A program made the position numbers and the translations under genes. The notes under the pieces were generated by a model that ran no database searches, was not told the DNA's origin, and saw only the letters and a program-made list of their open reading frames with translations. A stretch of 64,000 bases of DNA from Streptococcus marmotae (GTDB lineage: Bacteria > Bacillota > Bacilli > Lactobacillales > Streptococcaceae). The stretch's first letter is position 1, and the number at the start of each line of letters is the position of its first letter. The DNA lies in NCBI RefSeq assembly GCF_001623565.1, contig NZ_CP015196.1:2129501-2193500 (forward strand). Direction: 5' to 3'. Below are positions 50,184 through 59,149 of the stretch, in pieces.

Positions 50184-50603
50184 TCAATCCTGAAGTCTAT
50201 AATACTTTAATCCCCAAGCTAGTAAGCTAGCAAGTAAGAAACTAATAAAAGCACAAATAAAGCCAATAATCTGTTGATAGGTTTCCAAAGCTGTAAAGCC
50301 ACGGAAAATACCTAGGCCCCCTAAACAAATAAATAGAAGGATAAACATTATTTGAATTGTTCTAGGGCTTACCACAGGCGAAAATTTTAATTTATTTTCC
50401 TGCTCGTATTTTATCTCTCTAATAAAGTAAATATTACTTACCACATTAGCTAAAAATAGAATTCCAAATGCTACCCGAATAAACAGAGAAAGCTTTAATA
50501 ATTCTCCAGAAAATATTATTACCAAAAAGAAAAAAATAGGTATTTGTCCTGTTATAAAACGCATTATTTCTAATTTTTGTCGTCTAGAAATACTTTTTTT
50601 CAT
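50184..50603 (-). CDS. Putative immunity membrane protein
   Basis: The 139-residue protein has four membrane segments (about 17-33, 38-58, 88-105, 112-132) with a basic N-terminus. It sits between two bacteriocin genes in the same operon. No named family; immunity is inferred. Confidence 0.6.
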   Translation of the reverse strand: MKKSISRRQKLEIMRFITGQIPIFFFLVIIFSGELLKLSLFIRVAFGILFLANVVSNIYFIREIKYEQENKLKFSPVVSPRTIQIMFILLFICLGGLGIFRGFTALETYQQIIGFICAFISFLLASLLAWGLKYYRLQD

Positions 50604-50637
50604 GCAAACACTTCCATTCTATGCATTAAAGGTATAA

Positions 50638-50874
50638 TTAACAAGTTAATGCCCCGCCGATACCTCCAATCACAGCCCCCACGGCTCCTGTTCCAATTTC
50701 ATAAGGGCCTAAAAACACCGTTCCACCAGCTGTTGCCATATAGGCTTCACCGGCACACTTTCCAATACTTGGAGCACTTTATCCCACTTGACCCCAATTA
50801 ACTTTACCACCCACTACAGTATCAAGATCATTGGAGTTCAAAGAATTAAATTGTTCTACTGTTTTTGTATTCAT
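50638..50874 (-). pseudogene. Blp-type bacteriocin precursor with a nonsense codon
   Basis: The leader MNTKTVEQFNSLNSNDLDTV followed by VGG is intact. Seven residues into the mature part (KVNWGQVG) a TAA at 50779-50781 stops the frame. Beyond it, SAPSIGKCAGEAYMATAGGT and AVIGGIGGALTC complete a typical Gly-rich bacteriocin. A single substitution separates it from a functional gene. It heads the operon with its own regulated promoter. Confidence 0.82.
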
Positions 50875-50930
50875 AATGAATACCTCTTTTTTATTTTTAG
50901 TTTCTGTCTTGTTGCAACTTTGACAAGTTT

Positions 50931-50997
50931 AGTATAACACGATAAAAAATATTTTATTTTTAAAATCTTCAAATGTCTTATTTTCATCATGAAATGT
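50931..50997 (-). promoter_or_regulatory. LytTR-regulated bacteriocin promoter (box E)
   Basis: Minus-strand repeats ACATTTCATGA (50997-50987) and ACATTTGAAGA (50976-50966) are 21 bp apart, followed 30 bp on by TATACT (50936-50931) in a TGTTATACT extended -10. This is the layout of ComE/BlpR-type sites and drives the operon 50874 to about 47126. Confidence 0.75.
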
Positions 50998-51363
50998 AGT
51001 TTTTCAAAAATTTTCAAGAGTTTAATACTTAGTGAAAATCAAAGTTAGCATTTTGGAAACTTACCTAGATGGTTTCGTCAGCAGCTAGCTATTTTTTACT
51101 ATCTGTTGCATTTGCTGAAAAAACATCCTATTTGACTCACTTAGCCTGCTCTATTTTATAGCAAAAAATGACTAGTTATAGATAAAAAGGCTATTTTTAA
51201 AATTAAATGAGTATAAAGAACGAATGACAATCAAAAGGCTTGTCCGCTGGTAAAAGTTTTCAAGAGCTATTAATAGCTTATTATCTACCCGCTTACTGTC
51301 CTTCAAAACTGTTAATATCTCCAGTATATTTTCTTAAAATTTTATTGTGTCATAGTTCGTCTG

Positions 51364-51627
51364 ATGATCTGCACCTTGAAAAATATGCTTTATCTCATTT
51401 CAGGCTACTCATGGTTTGAAAACTATAAAATCGGTCGTCTACGAAAACCAATTGAGACTGTATTTTCAAGCCTAGAACAATTTGGAATAGAAGATTTACG
51501 CTGTCGCAATTTAAGAGCACTAAAATTTAGGGTCGAAGCAATATTGCTCACCTACTCACTCATGCTTAAAACAAGTCATGGGGACTTTGGTTTGAGTTTG
51601 AGATACTCTCTAGCTTATGTATTATAA
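51364..51627 (+). mobile_element. DDE transposase C-terminal fragment
   Basis: The frame encodes RKPIETVFSSLEQFGIEDLR then NLRALKFRVEAILLTYSLML, resembling the C-terminal end of IS982/IS4-type transposases. Only this end remains. The 51.0-51.75 kb stretch is otherwise gene-free. Confidence 0.45.
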
Positions 51628-51756
51628 TCAACTAGCACAACAGGTTAAATTTAGTAATATGCTAAAAGCTACAGTTGGAAAGTTGAGAAAATGTAATAGA
51701 CAAAAGTTATTCACTATTCAAAATTAGTTATTAAATTTCATTCCTTGGATTGATAT

Positions 51757-52116
51757 TCAACTATTTCTATTTTTTTTGTATATTCTCATGATGGATGCAG
51801 TTATCAACATAATTCCAATCCCTAAAGCAAGCAAAATCATTATGGAATTCACCACAATAGGTACTATTGTAACACGATTGATAAGACGCATTACAGATAG
51901 AGACGCCAAGAAAAGGAAAGCGTATGATTCTAGTCTAAGCAAAGACTGCATTTGATTATCAACTGCCCTTAAAAATGGTGGCAACAAAAACAAAGTGAGT
52001 ATTATAAGAAATATATTAGATGTAATTTCTTCCCCATTGTTAAAAAACAAAATCATGAGCATATTTGTAACAATTATAGTAACTGCACATATAATGAAAG
52101 AACTTTTTTTTACCAT
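51757..52116 (-). CDS. Putative bacteriocin immunity membrane protein
   Basis: From MVKKSSFIICAVTIIVTNML, with GGAGGTGAG upstream, the 119-residue protein has four membrane segments. It directly follows the bacteriocin at 52156-52389 on the same strand, so a dedicated immunity role is likely. Confidence 0.62.
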   Translation of the reverse strand: MVKKSSFIICAVTIIVTNMLMILFFNNGEEITSNIFLIILTLFLLPPFLRAVDNQMQSLLRLESYAFLFLASLSVMRLINRVTIVPIVVNSIMILLALGIGIMLITASIMRIYKKNRNS

Positions 52117-52155
52117 TTTTCTCACCTCCAACTTTATACTCTTTACTAAACGATG

Positions 52156-52389
52156 TTATGTTGCAAGTCCATAGCCCATATAAGCTCCTGAAGCAGCACA
52201 TGTAGCAAGATAAACTGCTCCTGCACCCCAACCAATCGGATTAGTAGCCATAACAACCGCCATTGTTGCTCCTAGGTAAACAGAACCACCAGTAAAAACA
52301 CGATCCCAATTGGCTCCAGCTTCAATTGCCATCAGTTCTTCTGTAGTAAGTGATGTAAAAACACTTGAATCAAATGTAATTGTATTCAT
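52156..52389 (-). CDS. Blp-type bacteriocin precursor (Gly-Ala leader)
   Basis: The 77-residue peptide has leader MNTITFDSSVFTSLTTEELM then AIEAGA, with Gly-Ala in place of Gly-Gly, a permitted C39 site. The predicted mature 51-residue peptide begins NWDRVFTGG and is rich in Gly/Ala with GxxxG-like helices (GAVYLATCAASGAYMGYG). GGAGGTATTC lies upstream. Its promoter carries 21-bp spaced repeats at 52483-52514. It appears intact. Confidence 0.85.
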   Translation of the reverse strand: MNTITFDSSVFTSLTTEELMAIEAGANWDRVFTGGSVYLGATMAVVMATNPIGWGAGAVYLATCAASGAYMGYGLAT

Positions 52390-52448
52390 AGTGAATACCT
52401 CCTTATATAATTATTTCTATTTTGTCTTGTTGCAACCTTGACAAGTTT

Positions 52449-52514
52449 AGTATAGCACCTTCTTTTAAAAAATTTTCGCCATTTCCTGAACAGTCATTTA
52501 ACTTTCCTAAACAG
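52449..52514 (-). promoter_or_regulatory. LytTR-regulated bacteriocin promoter (box B)
   Basis: Minus-strand CTGTTTAGGAA (52514-52504) and CTGTTCAGGAA (52493-52483) are 21 bp apart, with TGCTATACT (hexamer 52454-52449) about 29 bp downstream. Confidence 0.78.
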
Positions 52515-52588
52515 GAAAAATTTTCCGTTTGGTACTAATAACTAATCATTCAAGAATCATATTGATAAGACTACCCAATTTCTAATTT

Positions 52589-52656
52589 ACCATTCGAGAC
52601 GTTTCAATAACCATTTAAGATTTAAAGCTTCCTTGCTTAGCTGTTCATGACATAAT
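52589..52656 (+). promoter_or_regulatory. LytTR-regulated exporter promoter (box A)
   Basis: Plus-strand ACCATTCGAGA (52589-52599) and ACCATTTAAGA (52610-52620) are 21 bp apart, and CATAAT (52651-52656) lies 30 bp downstream, ahead of the ABC exporter gene. Confidence 0.78.
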
Positions 52657-52690
52657 AGACTTGTAAATGAACACGAAAGGACCTATACAA

Positions 52691-54844
52691 ATGACATCCT
52701 ACAAACGAACATTTGTCCCACAGATTGATGCTAGGGACTGTGGTGTCGCTGCGTTAGCTTCCATCGCAAAATTCTACGGTTCGAACTATTCTCTAGCCCA
52801 CTTGAGAGAGTTAGCCAAAACGAATAAGGAAGGGACGACTGCTCTTGGGATTGTAAAAGCCGCTAATGAGATGGGATTTGAAACAAGGGCTATTCAAGCA
52901 GATATGACCCTTTTTGATATGGAAGATGTACCTTATCCCTTTATCGTCCATGTCAATAAGGATGGGAGACTTCAACACTACTATGTCGTCTATCAAGCAA
53001 AAAAAGACTATCTGATCATCGGTGACCCTGATCCGACAGTCAAAATCACGAAGATGACTAAGGAACGCTTTGCCTCCGAATGGACAGGGGTTGCCATTTT
53101 TCTAGCCCCTGAAGCAAGCTATAAGCCGCATAAAGATAAAAAGAATGGACTATTGAGTTTTCTTCCTTTAATTTTTAAACAGAGCTCTCTTATCTTCTAT
53201 ATTGTACTAGCAAGTCTCCTAGTCACTCTCATCAATATTAGCGGTTCTTACTATATTCAAGGAATTTTAGATGAATATATTCCTAATCAGATGAAGTCCA
53301 CTTTAGGAATTATCTCTATTGGCTTGATTGTCACCTATATTCTCCAGCAGATAATGAGTTTCTCTCGAGACTATCTTCTCACTGTATTGAGTCAGAGACT
53401 AAGTATTGATGTCATTCTGTCTTATATCCGCCACATCTTTGAATTACCCATGTCCTTTTTTGCCACACGGCGGACAGGGGAAGTAATCTCCCGCTTTACA
53501 GATGCCAACTCCATCATTGACGCTTTAGCATCCACCATTCTATCCCTCTTTCTGGATGTCTCTATCCTCATCATCGTTGGTAGTGTCCTTCTGGTACAAA
53601 ATACCAATCTTTTTTTACTATCACTGATTTCCGTCCCTATCTACATTGCCATTATTTTCATCTTTATGAAACCATTTGAAAAGATGAATCATGATGTCAT
53701 GCAAAGCAATTCCATGGTCAGCTCCGCTATTATTGAAGATATTAACGGTATCGAAACCATCAAGTCATTAACTAGCGAAGAAAGGCGCTACCAGAAAATT
53801 GACAGCGAGTTCGTTGACTATCTAGATAAGTCCTTTAGATTAAGTAAGTACTCTATCCTACAAGGAACTCTAAAACAAGGAGCTCAATTAATCCTTAATA
53901 CGGGTATTCTCTGGTTTGGAGCTAGATTAGTCATGGATAACTCGATTTCTATTGGTCAACTAATTACCTTCAATACACTGCTCAGCTATTTTACCCATCC
54001 TCTGGAAAATATCATCAACCTTCAAACAAAATTACAATCTGCAAAAGTAGCTAATAATCGTCTAAATGAAGTTTACTTGGTTGAATCAGAATTTAGCGAT
54101 AGTCAGACACTAACAGATAGCCAATTTCTTTCTGGTGATATTCAGTTTGAAGACCTTTCCTACAAGTATGGTTTTGGTCGTGACACCTTATCAGACATCA
54201 ATCTGACAATCAAAAAAGGCGACAAGGTGAGTCTCGTAGGGATTAGTGGTTCAGGAAAGACGACTTTAGCTAAAATGATTGTCAACTTCTTTGAACCCTA
54301 CAAAGGACGCATCACCATTAACAATAACGACCTCAAAATGGTGGATAAAAAAGTATTGCGAAAACATATCAACTACCTCCCTCAACAAGCCTATATCTTT
54401 AGCGGTTCTGTTTTAGAGAATTTGACCTTGGGTGCTAATCAGATGATTCGTCAAGAAGATATTTTAAGGGCTTGTGAAATTGCAGAGATCCGCCATGACA
54501 TCGAACAGATGCCTATGGGCTATCAAACAGAACTCTCTGACGGAGCAGGTCTGTCCGGTGGTCAAAAACAACGGATTGCCCTAGCCAGGGCTCTTCTCAC
54601 CAAAGCTTCTGTTCTCATACTCGATGAAGCGACAAGCGGTCTTGATGTCCTGACAGAAAAAAAGGTGATTGATAACCTGATGACGATGACTGATAAAACC
54701 ATTATTTTTGTAGCTCATCGACTTAGCATTTCTGAGCGAACCAATCAGGTCATTGTCCTTGACCAAGGAAAAATTATTGAGACTGGCTCTCATCAGGAAC
54801 TAATGGCTAAGCAAGGCTTCTACCATCATTTATTTAGTAAGTAA
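52691..54844 (+). CDS. Bacteriocin/pheromone ABC exporter with C39 peptidase (BlpA/ComA-like)
   Basis: From MTSYKRTFVPQIDARDCGVA, with GAAAGGA upstream, the 717-residue protein has an N-terminal C39 peptidase (Cys in RDCGVAALASIAKFYG, His in LQHYYVVY, Asp in IGDPDP). A six-helix exporter domain (about 160-440) follows, then an ATPase with Walker A GISGSGKTT, signature LSGGQKQR and Walker B LILDEATSGLD. It cleaves double-glycine leaders and exports the peptides. The gene is intact and forms an operon with the accessory gene 11 bp downstream. Confidence 0.95.
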   Translation: MTSYKRTFVPQIDARDCGVAALASIAKFYGSNYSLAHLRELAKTNKEGTTALGIVKAANEMGFETRAIQADMTLFDMEDVPYPFIVHVNKDGRLQHYYVVYQAKKDYLIIGDPDPTVKITKMTKERFASEWTGVAIFLAPEASYKPHKDKKNGLLSFLPLIFKQSSLIFYIVLASLLVTLINISGSYYIQGILDEYIPNQMKSTLGIISIGLIVTYILQQIMSFSRDYLLTVLSQRLSIDVILSYIRHIFELPMSFFATRRTGEVISRFTDANSIIDALASTILSLFLDVSILIIVGSVLLVQNTNLFLLSLISVPIYIAIIFIFMKPFEKMNHDVMQSNSMVSSAIIEDINGIETIKSLTSEERRYQKIDSEFVDYLDKSFRLSKYSILQGTLKQGAQLILNTGILWFGARLVMDNSISIGQLITFNTLLSYFTHPLENIINLQTKLQSAKVANNRLNEVYLVESEFSDSQTLTDSQFLSGDIQFEDLSYKYGFGRDTLSDINLTIKKGDKVSLVGISGSGKTTLAKMIVNFFEPYKGRITINNNDLKMVDKKVLRKHINYLPQQAYIFSGSVLENLTLGANQMIRQEDILRACEIAEIRHDIEQMPMGYQTELSDGAGLSGGQKQRIALARALLTKASVLILDEATSGLDVLTEKKVIDNLMTMTDKTIIFVAHRLSISERTNQVIVLDQGKIIETGSHQELMAKQGFYHHLFSK

Positions 54845-54855
54845 GGAGATGCTCC

Positions 54856-56208
54856 ATGAATCCAAATCTGTTTAAAAGCGCTGAATTTTATCAACGACGT
54901 TACCACAACTTTGCGACACTCCTGATTATTCCTTTAATCTTGTTCGTTAGCTTTCTAGTAATTTTTTCGCTATTTGCCAAGAAGGAAGTCACTGTCACCT
55001 CACGAGGAGAAATTACTCCAACAAAGATTATCGCTTCCATTCAATCAACCAGCAATAACACCATTCTTACCAATAACCTAGTAAATAATCAGCTAGTCAA
55101 AAAAGATGAGGTCATCATCAAATACTCTGAAACCATGGAAAGCTCTCAAAAGCAGGCTATAGAAACGCAATTAGCCCTCCTTCAGCGACAAAAAACTGGA
55201 CTTGAAACTCTCAAATCCAGTTTAGAGCAGGGTACAAATCTTTTTTCAGGAGATGATGAATTTGGCTATGTCAATACGTTTCATAACTTTATCACACAAT
55301 CACAAGATATCGAACTTGGTATCTCGAAAGTCAATACGGAAGTGAACAACCAAGCCGCTATCGCTAGTAATACTGTCGCAGCAATCGACAATCAGATCAA
55401 CGCAATCCATCAGCAAATCTCCGAATATGAAGAGCTTCGCCAAGCAATTATCAGTCAAGCTCCCAGCTTATCAGTAGGCAATCCTCACCAAGCTACTCTG
55501 AATACTTACTTGTCTCAAGCCCAAAATCCAGCTACAGTAGATCAGTACATCTCACAAATCAATCAAAGTATTTCTAGTCTTGAAAATTCCATTGCTAGTC
55601 TCACTATCCAACGTGCAGGTACTGGAAGTATCTCTACTTATGATACTAGTTTGGGAACAAAAATCGAAGTTCTCCGAACTCAGTTCCTACAAACAGCTTC
55701 TCAGCAGCTCACAACTGTCGAAAATCAAATCACCGATCTAAAATCTCAGCTTGAACAAGCAACTGTTCGATTGGATAGCAATACCATCAAAGCTCCAGAA
55801 ACGGGAATTATCCATTTCAATAGTGAATTTGAAGGCAAGAACCTTATTCCAAACGGCAGTGAAATCGCTCAAATTTATCCAAATATTAGTGAAACAAGAG
55901 AAGTTCTCATTAGCTACTATGTTCCTTCAGAATATGTCTCATTGCTTGAAAAAAATCAGATCGTTCGTCTCAACCTTGAGAAAATAGGGAATCAAGCAAT
56001 CACTATTATTGGAAATATCCAATCCATTGATAAGACTGCTACCAAAACAGAACAAGGAAATCTCTTTAAGATTACAGCATTAGCGAAACTTCCTGATAAG
56101 GGTAGTACACTTATCCAATACGGCTTGCAAGGACGTGTGACCAGCGTTATTGACAAAAAAACTTACTTTGATTACTATAAGGATAAAATCTTACATCATT
56201 CTCAATAA
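54856..56208 (+). CDS. Bacteriocin secretion accessory protein, HlyD family (BlpB/ComB-like)
   Basis: The 450-residue protein has one N-terminal membrane segment (about 22-45), a barrel-sandwich half site (SRGEITPTKIIASIQSTSNN), a long coiled coil (about 85-300) and a second half site (TIKAPETGIIHFNSEFEG). It forms the adaptor for the C39 exporter. GTAAGGAGATG precedes the start. Complete. Confidence 0.93.
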   Translation: MNPNLFKSAEFYQRRYHNFATLLIIPLILFVSFLVIFSLFAKKEVTVTSRGEITPTKIIASIQSTSNNTILTNNLVNNQLVKKDEVIIKYSETMESSQKQAIETQLALLQRQKTGLETLKSSLEQGTNLFSGDDEFGYVNTFHNFITQSQDIELGISKVNTEVNNQAAIASNTVAAIDNQINAIHQQISEYEELRQAIISQAPSLSVGNPHQATLNTYLSQAQNPATVDQYISQINQSISSLENSIASLTIQRAGTGSISTYDTSLGTKIEVLRTQFLQTASQQLTTVENQITDLKSQLEQATVRLDSNTIKAPETGIIHFNSEFEGKNLIPNGSEIAQIYPNISETREVLISYYVPSEYVSLLEKNQIVRLNLEKIGNQAITIIGNIQSIDKTATKTEQGNLFKITALAKLPDKGSTLIQYGLQGRVTSVIDKKTYFDYYKDKILHHSQ

Positions 56209-56213
56209 ATTCG

Positions 56214-56279
56214 CCATTCAGGAAATTTCAAAGTCTATTCCAGAAATAGCCACACAATTGATACAATTTTGATTATAAT
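56214..56279 (+). promoter_or_regulatory. LytTR-regulated pheromone promoter (box C)
   Basis: CCATTCAGGA (56214-56223) and CTATTCCAGA (56235-56244) are 21 bp apart; TATAAT (56274-56279) lies 30 bp downstream, 32 bp before the pheromone gene. This gives positive feedback. Confidence 0.8.
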
Positions 56280-56310
56280 AAAATAAAAATTATATAAAGG
56301 AGGTCCTAAA

Positions 56311-56469
56311 ATGGACAAGAAACAAACACTAACACAATTTCCTGAGCTAACCTGTTCTGAACTTCATCACATCTCTGGTGGGAATTGGTGGACGGATGTT
56401 TTAAATAGATTTAAACAAATATCCGAAATAAAATTAACTGGAGATATTAACAAACATCAGCTAGGATAA
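56311..56469 (+). CDS. Pheromone precursor (BlpC/ComC-type inducing peptide), 52 aa
   Basis: The ATG has AAAGGAGGTCC upstream. The leader (MDKKQTLTQFPELTCSELHH then ISGG) is 24 residues; the predicted mature pheromone is 28 residues, starting NWWTDVLNRFKQISEIKLTG. It lies between the exporter operon and the convergent histidine kinase, the place of the pheromone gene in blp, com and sil loci. The mature sequence does not match any pheromone I remember. Confidence 0.82.
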   Translation: MDKKQTLTQFPELTCSELHHISGGNWWTDVLNRFKQISEIKLTGDINKHQLG

Positions 56470-56519
56470 AGTACATTGAAAAGGCATAGAGATTACCCTA
56501 TGCTTTTTCAATTTATAGC

Positions 56520-57857
56520 TTACTCAAGACCGATTTCTAAAATTTGGCAAAAAGTGTAATCCTGACTGGTCGTATTAAGGGAGGTGAGGGGATAATGTTC
56601 GAGTATTTTCATCACATTATATAGTCCAACTCCTCTATTACTACCTTTTGAACTGGTTCCAAAAGAATAGATTTCTGAGGTATCAATCACTTCTTCTTTC
56701 ATGGAATTTTCAATAATCAACATCTGTTTATCATCGACCTGCAATAAGGCAATATTAATCTTAGGCACAGTAGTGCCTATTGCTGCATCAATAGCATTAT
56801 CTAACAATATCGAAGCAATGGTGATAAAATCAACCAACTCCATGCCTCTTGGCTCAAAAACTTCAGGGACCTCTAGAGTGACTGATATGTTATTCTCACT
56901 AGCCTGCATAAACTTTGCCGCTAACAGACTTTTTAAGGCTGAGTTTGGAATATTCATCAAGCGACCAATATCATATTTCGGATTCCGCAATCTTTTATGA
57001 GAGTCCTTTAATACAGTTTCATAAATTTCCTTGATTTGAGAAATATTATCATCTTCAATACTTAACCGCAAGGTCGTCAACAGATTTGCATAATCGTGTC
57101 GAAATCCTCTCACCTCTCGATAAAGCTCTTCGACATGATGACTGTAATTTTCCATATTACTCAGCTGTAAGGTTTGTTGGAGTTGCAATTTCTTTTGCAA
57201 TTTTTCTCTTACATGCCTATCTAATTGCTTGATAAGGCCCATAAAAATAATTAGATAAACTACTAAAATCAACCTACGATAATCAATAGTCATTATTCCT
57301 TCATCATACTCTAAATAGGTTAAAAATTGCATCAAGACATAATAAATAACCATAGCCCAATTTGTGCGGTAGAGCACTCGCTGATCTTTCAAGTCAATCA
57401 GACTGGTTTGTAATTTTATAAAATCATACTGTGACCATTTTAGAAAAAGAAAGACAAACACTAGACTTAGTAAAGCACTAAAATAATAAAGACTATCATT
57501 TAATGATGAAATCTTTCCTTGCTCCAACAAGGATAAAATAAAGTAAGAATTAATACGATGAAAGAGATTCCACAAAGTAAGCGGAAAAAGACCGTAGAAG
57601 ATAAGCAATGTTTTAGGCAGTGGCTTCAAAAACACAAAAGATAGTAATAAACAATATAGTGGTAAGTCTAAATAATACAATAAATTATTTGGCATCACCT
57701 GCTTCACAGTTGCTAAGATTACTGCTATTAAGACGCGAAGAGCCAGTGCTATGAAAATAGATCGTGAAGAAAATCGGATACGATTGATAGCGAAAAATAA
57801 GACGATGACTAAACCATTAGATAGAATAGCTTCGATAAAGTACGGAATAATCTTCAT
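56520..57857 (-). CDS. Peptide pheromone receptor histidine kinase, HPK10 type (BlpH/ComD-like)
   Basis: The 445-residue protein has six or seven N-terminal membrane segments (about 1-215), an H-box in VRGFRHDYANLLTTLRLSIE (phospho-acceptor His), and a GHKL ATPase domain with ILLDNAIDAAI (N box) and SSKGSNRGVGLYNV (G box). It should sense the mature pheromone and phosphorylate the adjacent regulator. It is cotranscribed after the regulator genes from the 59.0 kb promoter. Confidence 0.93.
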   Translation of the reverse strand: MKIIPYFIEAILSNGLVIVLFFAINRIRFSSRSIFIALALRVLIAVILATVKQVMPNNLLYYLDLPLYCLLLSFVFLKPLPKTLLIFYGLFPLTLWNLFHRINSYFILSLLEQGKISSLNDSLYYFSALLSLVFVFLFLKWSQYDFIKLQTSLIDLKDQRVLYRTNWAMVIYYVLMQFLTYLEYDEGIMTIDYRRLILVVYLIIFMGLIKQLDRHVREKLQKKLQLQQTLQLSNMENYSHHVEELYREVRGFRHDYANLLTTLRLSIEDDNISQIKEIYETVLKDSHKRLRNPKYDIGRLMNIPNSALKSLLAAKFMQASENNISVTLEVPEVFEPRGMELVDFITIASILLDNAIDAAIGTTVPKINIALLQVDDKQMLIIENSMKEEVIDTSEIYSFGTSSKGSNRGVGLYNVMKILEHYPLTSLNTTSQDYTFCQILEIGLE

Positions 57858-57870
57858 AAATCCTCCTCAA

Positions 57871-58608
57871 TTAATGTAGCTGCTCAATCGATGACAAGGT
57901 CCCCTCCATCTTTTGTCGTGCAATCAAACAACTTGCTCCATTAGGAAAATAGAGAAGTTTAGCTTGCCTGTCCACTTTAACAACATTCTTAGGATTGATA
58001 GCAAATGAACGATGACATTGTACTAATCTCTTCTCCTGTTTTAGAATATCTGATAAGCTCGCGGTAAATTCCATTCGGTCAGTCTTGGTATAGAGAATAA
58101 CTCGATGAGGAAGTGGAGAAGTCTCTATATAATAGACGTCTTCAAAAGGATATTGAACCTGAGCATATTTCGATTTGAAATAAAAGGAATCATCAGCTAT
58201 TGTTTTACCCTCCTTACTTTTTGCATAGAGTAGAGCTGCTTCAATGCGAGATTCAAATTCACTAGCAGATAATTCTTTATCGATATAATCCAATGCCGAT
58301 ACTTGATAACGAAATGATAACGGCATAAACTCAGAGTGAGTTGTTACAAACACAATAATTGCATAGGGATCAATTGCTCGAATCTGTTTAGCAACTTGAA
58401 GACCTTTGAGTTCTTCTGACTTTATCTCAATATCCAAAAAAAATACCTGATGCGAACCTCTCTGGTGAATGGAATGAATCAACTGATCAGGCTTTCCAAA
58501 AATATCAAAATACGTTGGCTCAATCTGATGTTTCTCTAGTAATGTTTCAATCACTTGCTCAAGTCGGGTTTGTTGCCTAAAATCATCTTCCAATACAAAT
58601 ATATCCAT
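57871..58608 (-). CDS. LytTR response regulator (BlpR/ComE-like)
   Basis: The 245-residue protein has a receiver domain (acidic pair LEDD at 7-9, phospho-acceptor Asp59 in VFFLDIEI, Thr in FVTTHSE, Lys in DYIDKE) and a C-terminal LytTR DNA-binding domain (about 140-240; MEFTASLSDILKQEKRLVQC, HRSFAINPKNVVKVDR). It should bind the 21-bp spaced repeats at six promoters. It begins 1 bp after the LytTR-only gene. Confidence 0.94.
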   Translation of the reverse strand: MDIFVLEDDFRQQTRLEQVIETLLEKHQIEPTYFDIFGKPDQLIHSIHQRGSHQVFFLDIEIKSEELKGLQVAKQIRAIDPYAIIVFVTTHSEFMPLSFRYQVSALDYIDKELSASEFESRIEAALLYAKSKEGKTIADDSFYFKSKYAQVQYPFEDVYYIETSPLPHRVILYTKTDRMEFTASLSDILKQEKRLVQCHRSFAINPKNVVKVDRQAKLLYFPNGASCLIARQKMEGTLSSIEQLH

Positions 58609-58609
58609 A

Positions 58610-58951
58610 CTAAAAATCTCCTTTATTGAGCCATTGTTCTACCAAATGTTGATAACGACGTCTAGAAAACCGAACTTGACGCTCTCCCTCATACCCAAGA
58701 AGAATCGTCTTATTTTGAAGATTAATTTCAGTCACTTTTGAAATATTCACTAAACAATTTCTATGGCATCTAACAAAATAATCTGAATAAAGGCTTTCTA
58801 TATTTTGAAGTTTCTCTAAAATAGCATAGGTCTTTTTTTCAGTCACAATTTCAATATAGTGTGGTTTTTCCGGATGTGACTTTATATAATAAACATCAGC
58901 TATCCTCACCTTCATCGCATGTTGCTTCGTTTTAATCATCATAAAATTCAT
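58610..58951 (-). CDS. LytTR-only DNA-binding protein (BlpS-like)
   Basis: The 113-residue protein has only a LytTR domain (about 10-108: MKVRIADVYYIKSHPEKPHY; SDYFVRCHRNCLVNISKVTE; RQVRFSRRRYQHLVEQWL) and no receiver. A gene of this type (blpS) precedes blpR in pneumococcal blp loci. It could compete with the regulator at the boxes. AAAGGAGGG lies upstream. Confidence 0.88.
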   Translation of the reverse strand: MNFMMIKTKQHAMKVRIADVYYIKSHPEKPHYIEIVTEKKTYAILEKLQNIESLYSDYFVRCHRNCLVNISKVTEINLQNKTILLGYEGERQVRFSRRRYQHLVEQWLNKGDF

Positions 58952-59009
58952 TGGTTTCCCTCCTTTTAATCAAAGAATATCACAAAACCAATGTTCCATT
59001 TGTCCTCAA

Positions 59010-59040
59010 TCCCAAATGGTAATCGAAACATCCTGAATGG
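59010..59040 (-). promoter_or_regulatory. LytTR box upstream of the regulatory operon (box D-minus)
   Basis: Minus-strand CCATTCAGGA (59040-59031) and CCATTTGGGA (59019-59010) are 21 bp apart, ahead of the LytTR-only, regulator and kinase genes, indicating autoregulation. Confidence 0.75.
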
Positions 59041-59050
59041 CAAGTCATTT

Positions 59051-59116
59051 CCTATTTAAGAAATTTTAATAACCATTCAGGAAATACCCTATAAGACTAA
59101 CTAAAATAATGATAAA
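59051..59116 (+). promoter_or_regulatory. LytTR box of the divergent receiver-like gene (box D-plus)
   Basis: CCTATTTAAGA (59051-59061) and ACCATTCAGGA (59072-59082) are 21 bp apart, with a TGATAAACT -10-like element (59111-59116) 28 bp on, 34 bp before the ATG at 59150. Confidence 0.72.
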
Positions 59117-59149
59117 CTAATACATACTAAACTTTGGAAAGGAATAGTT

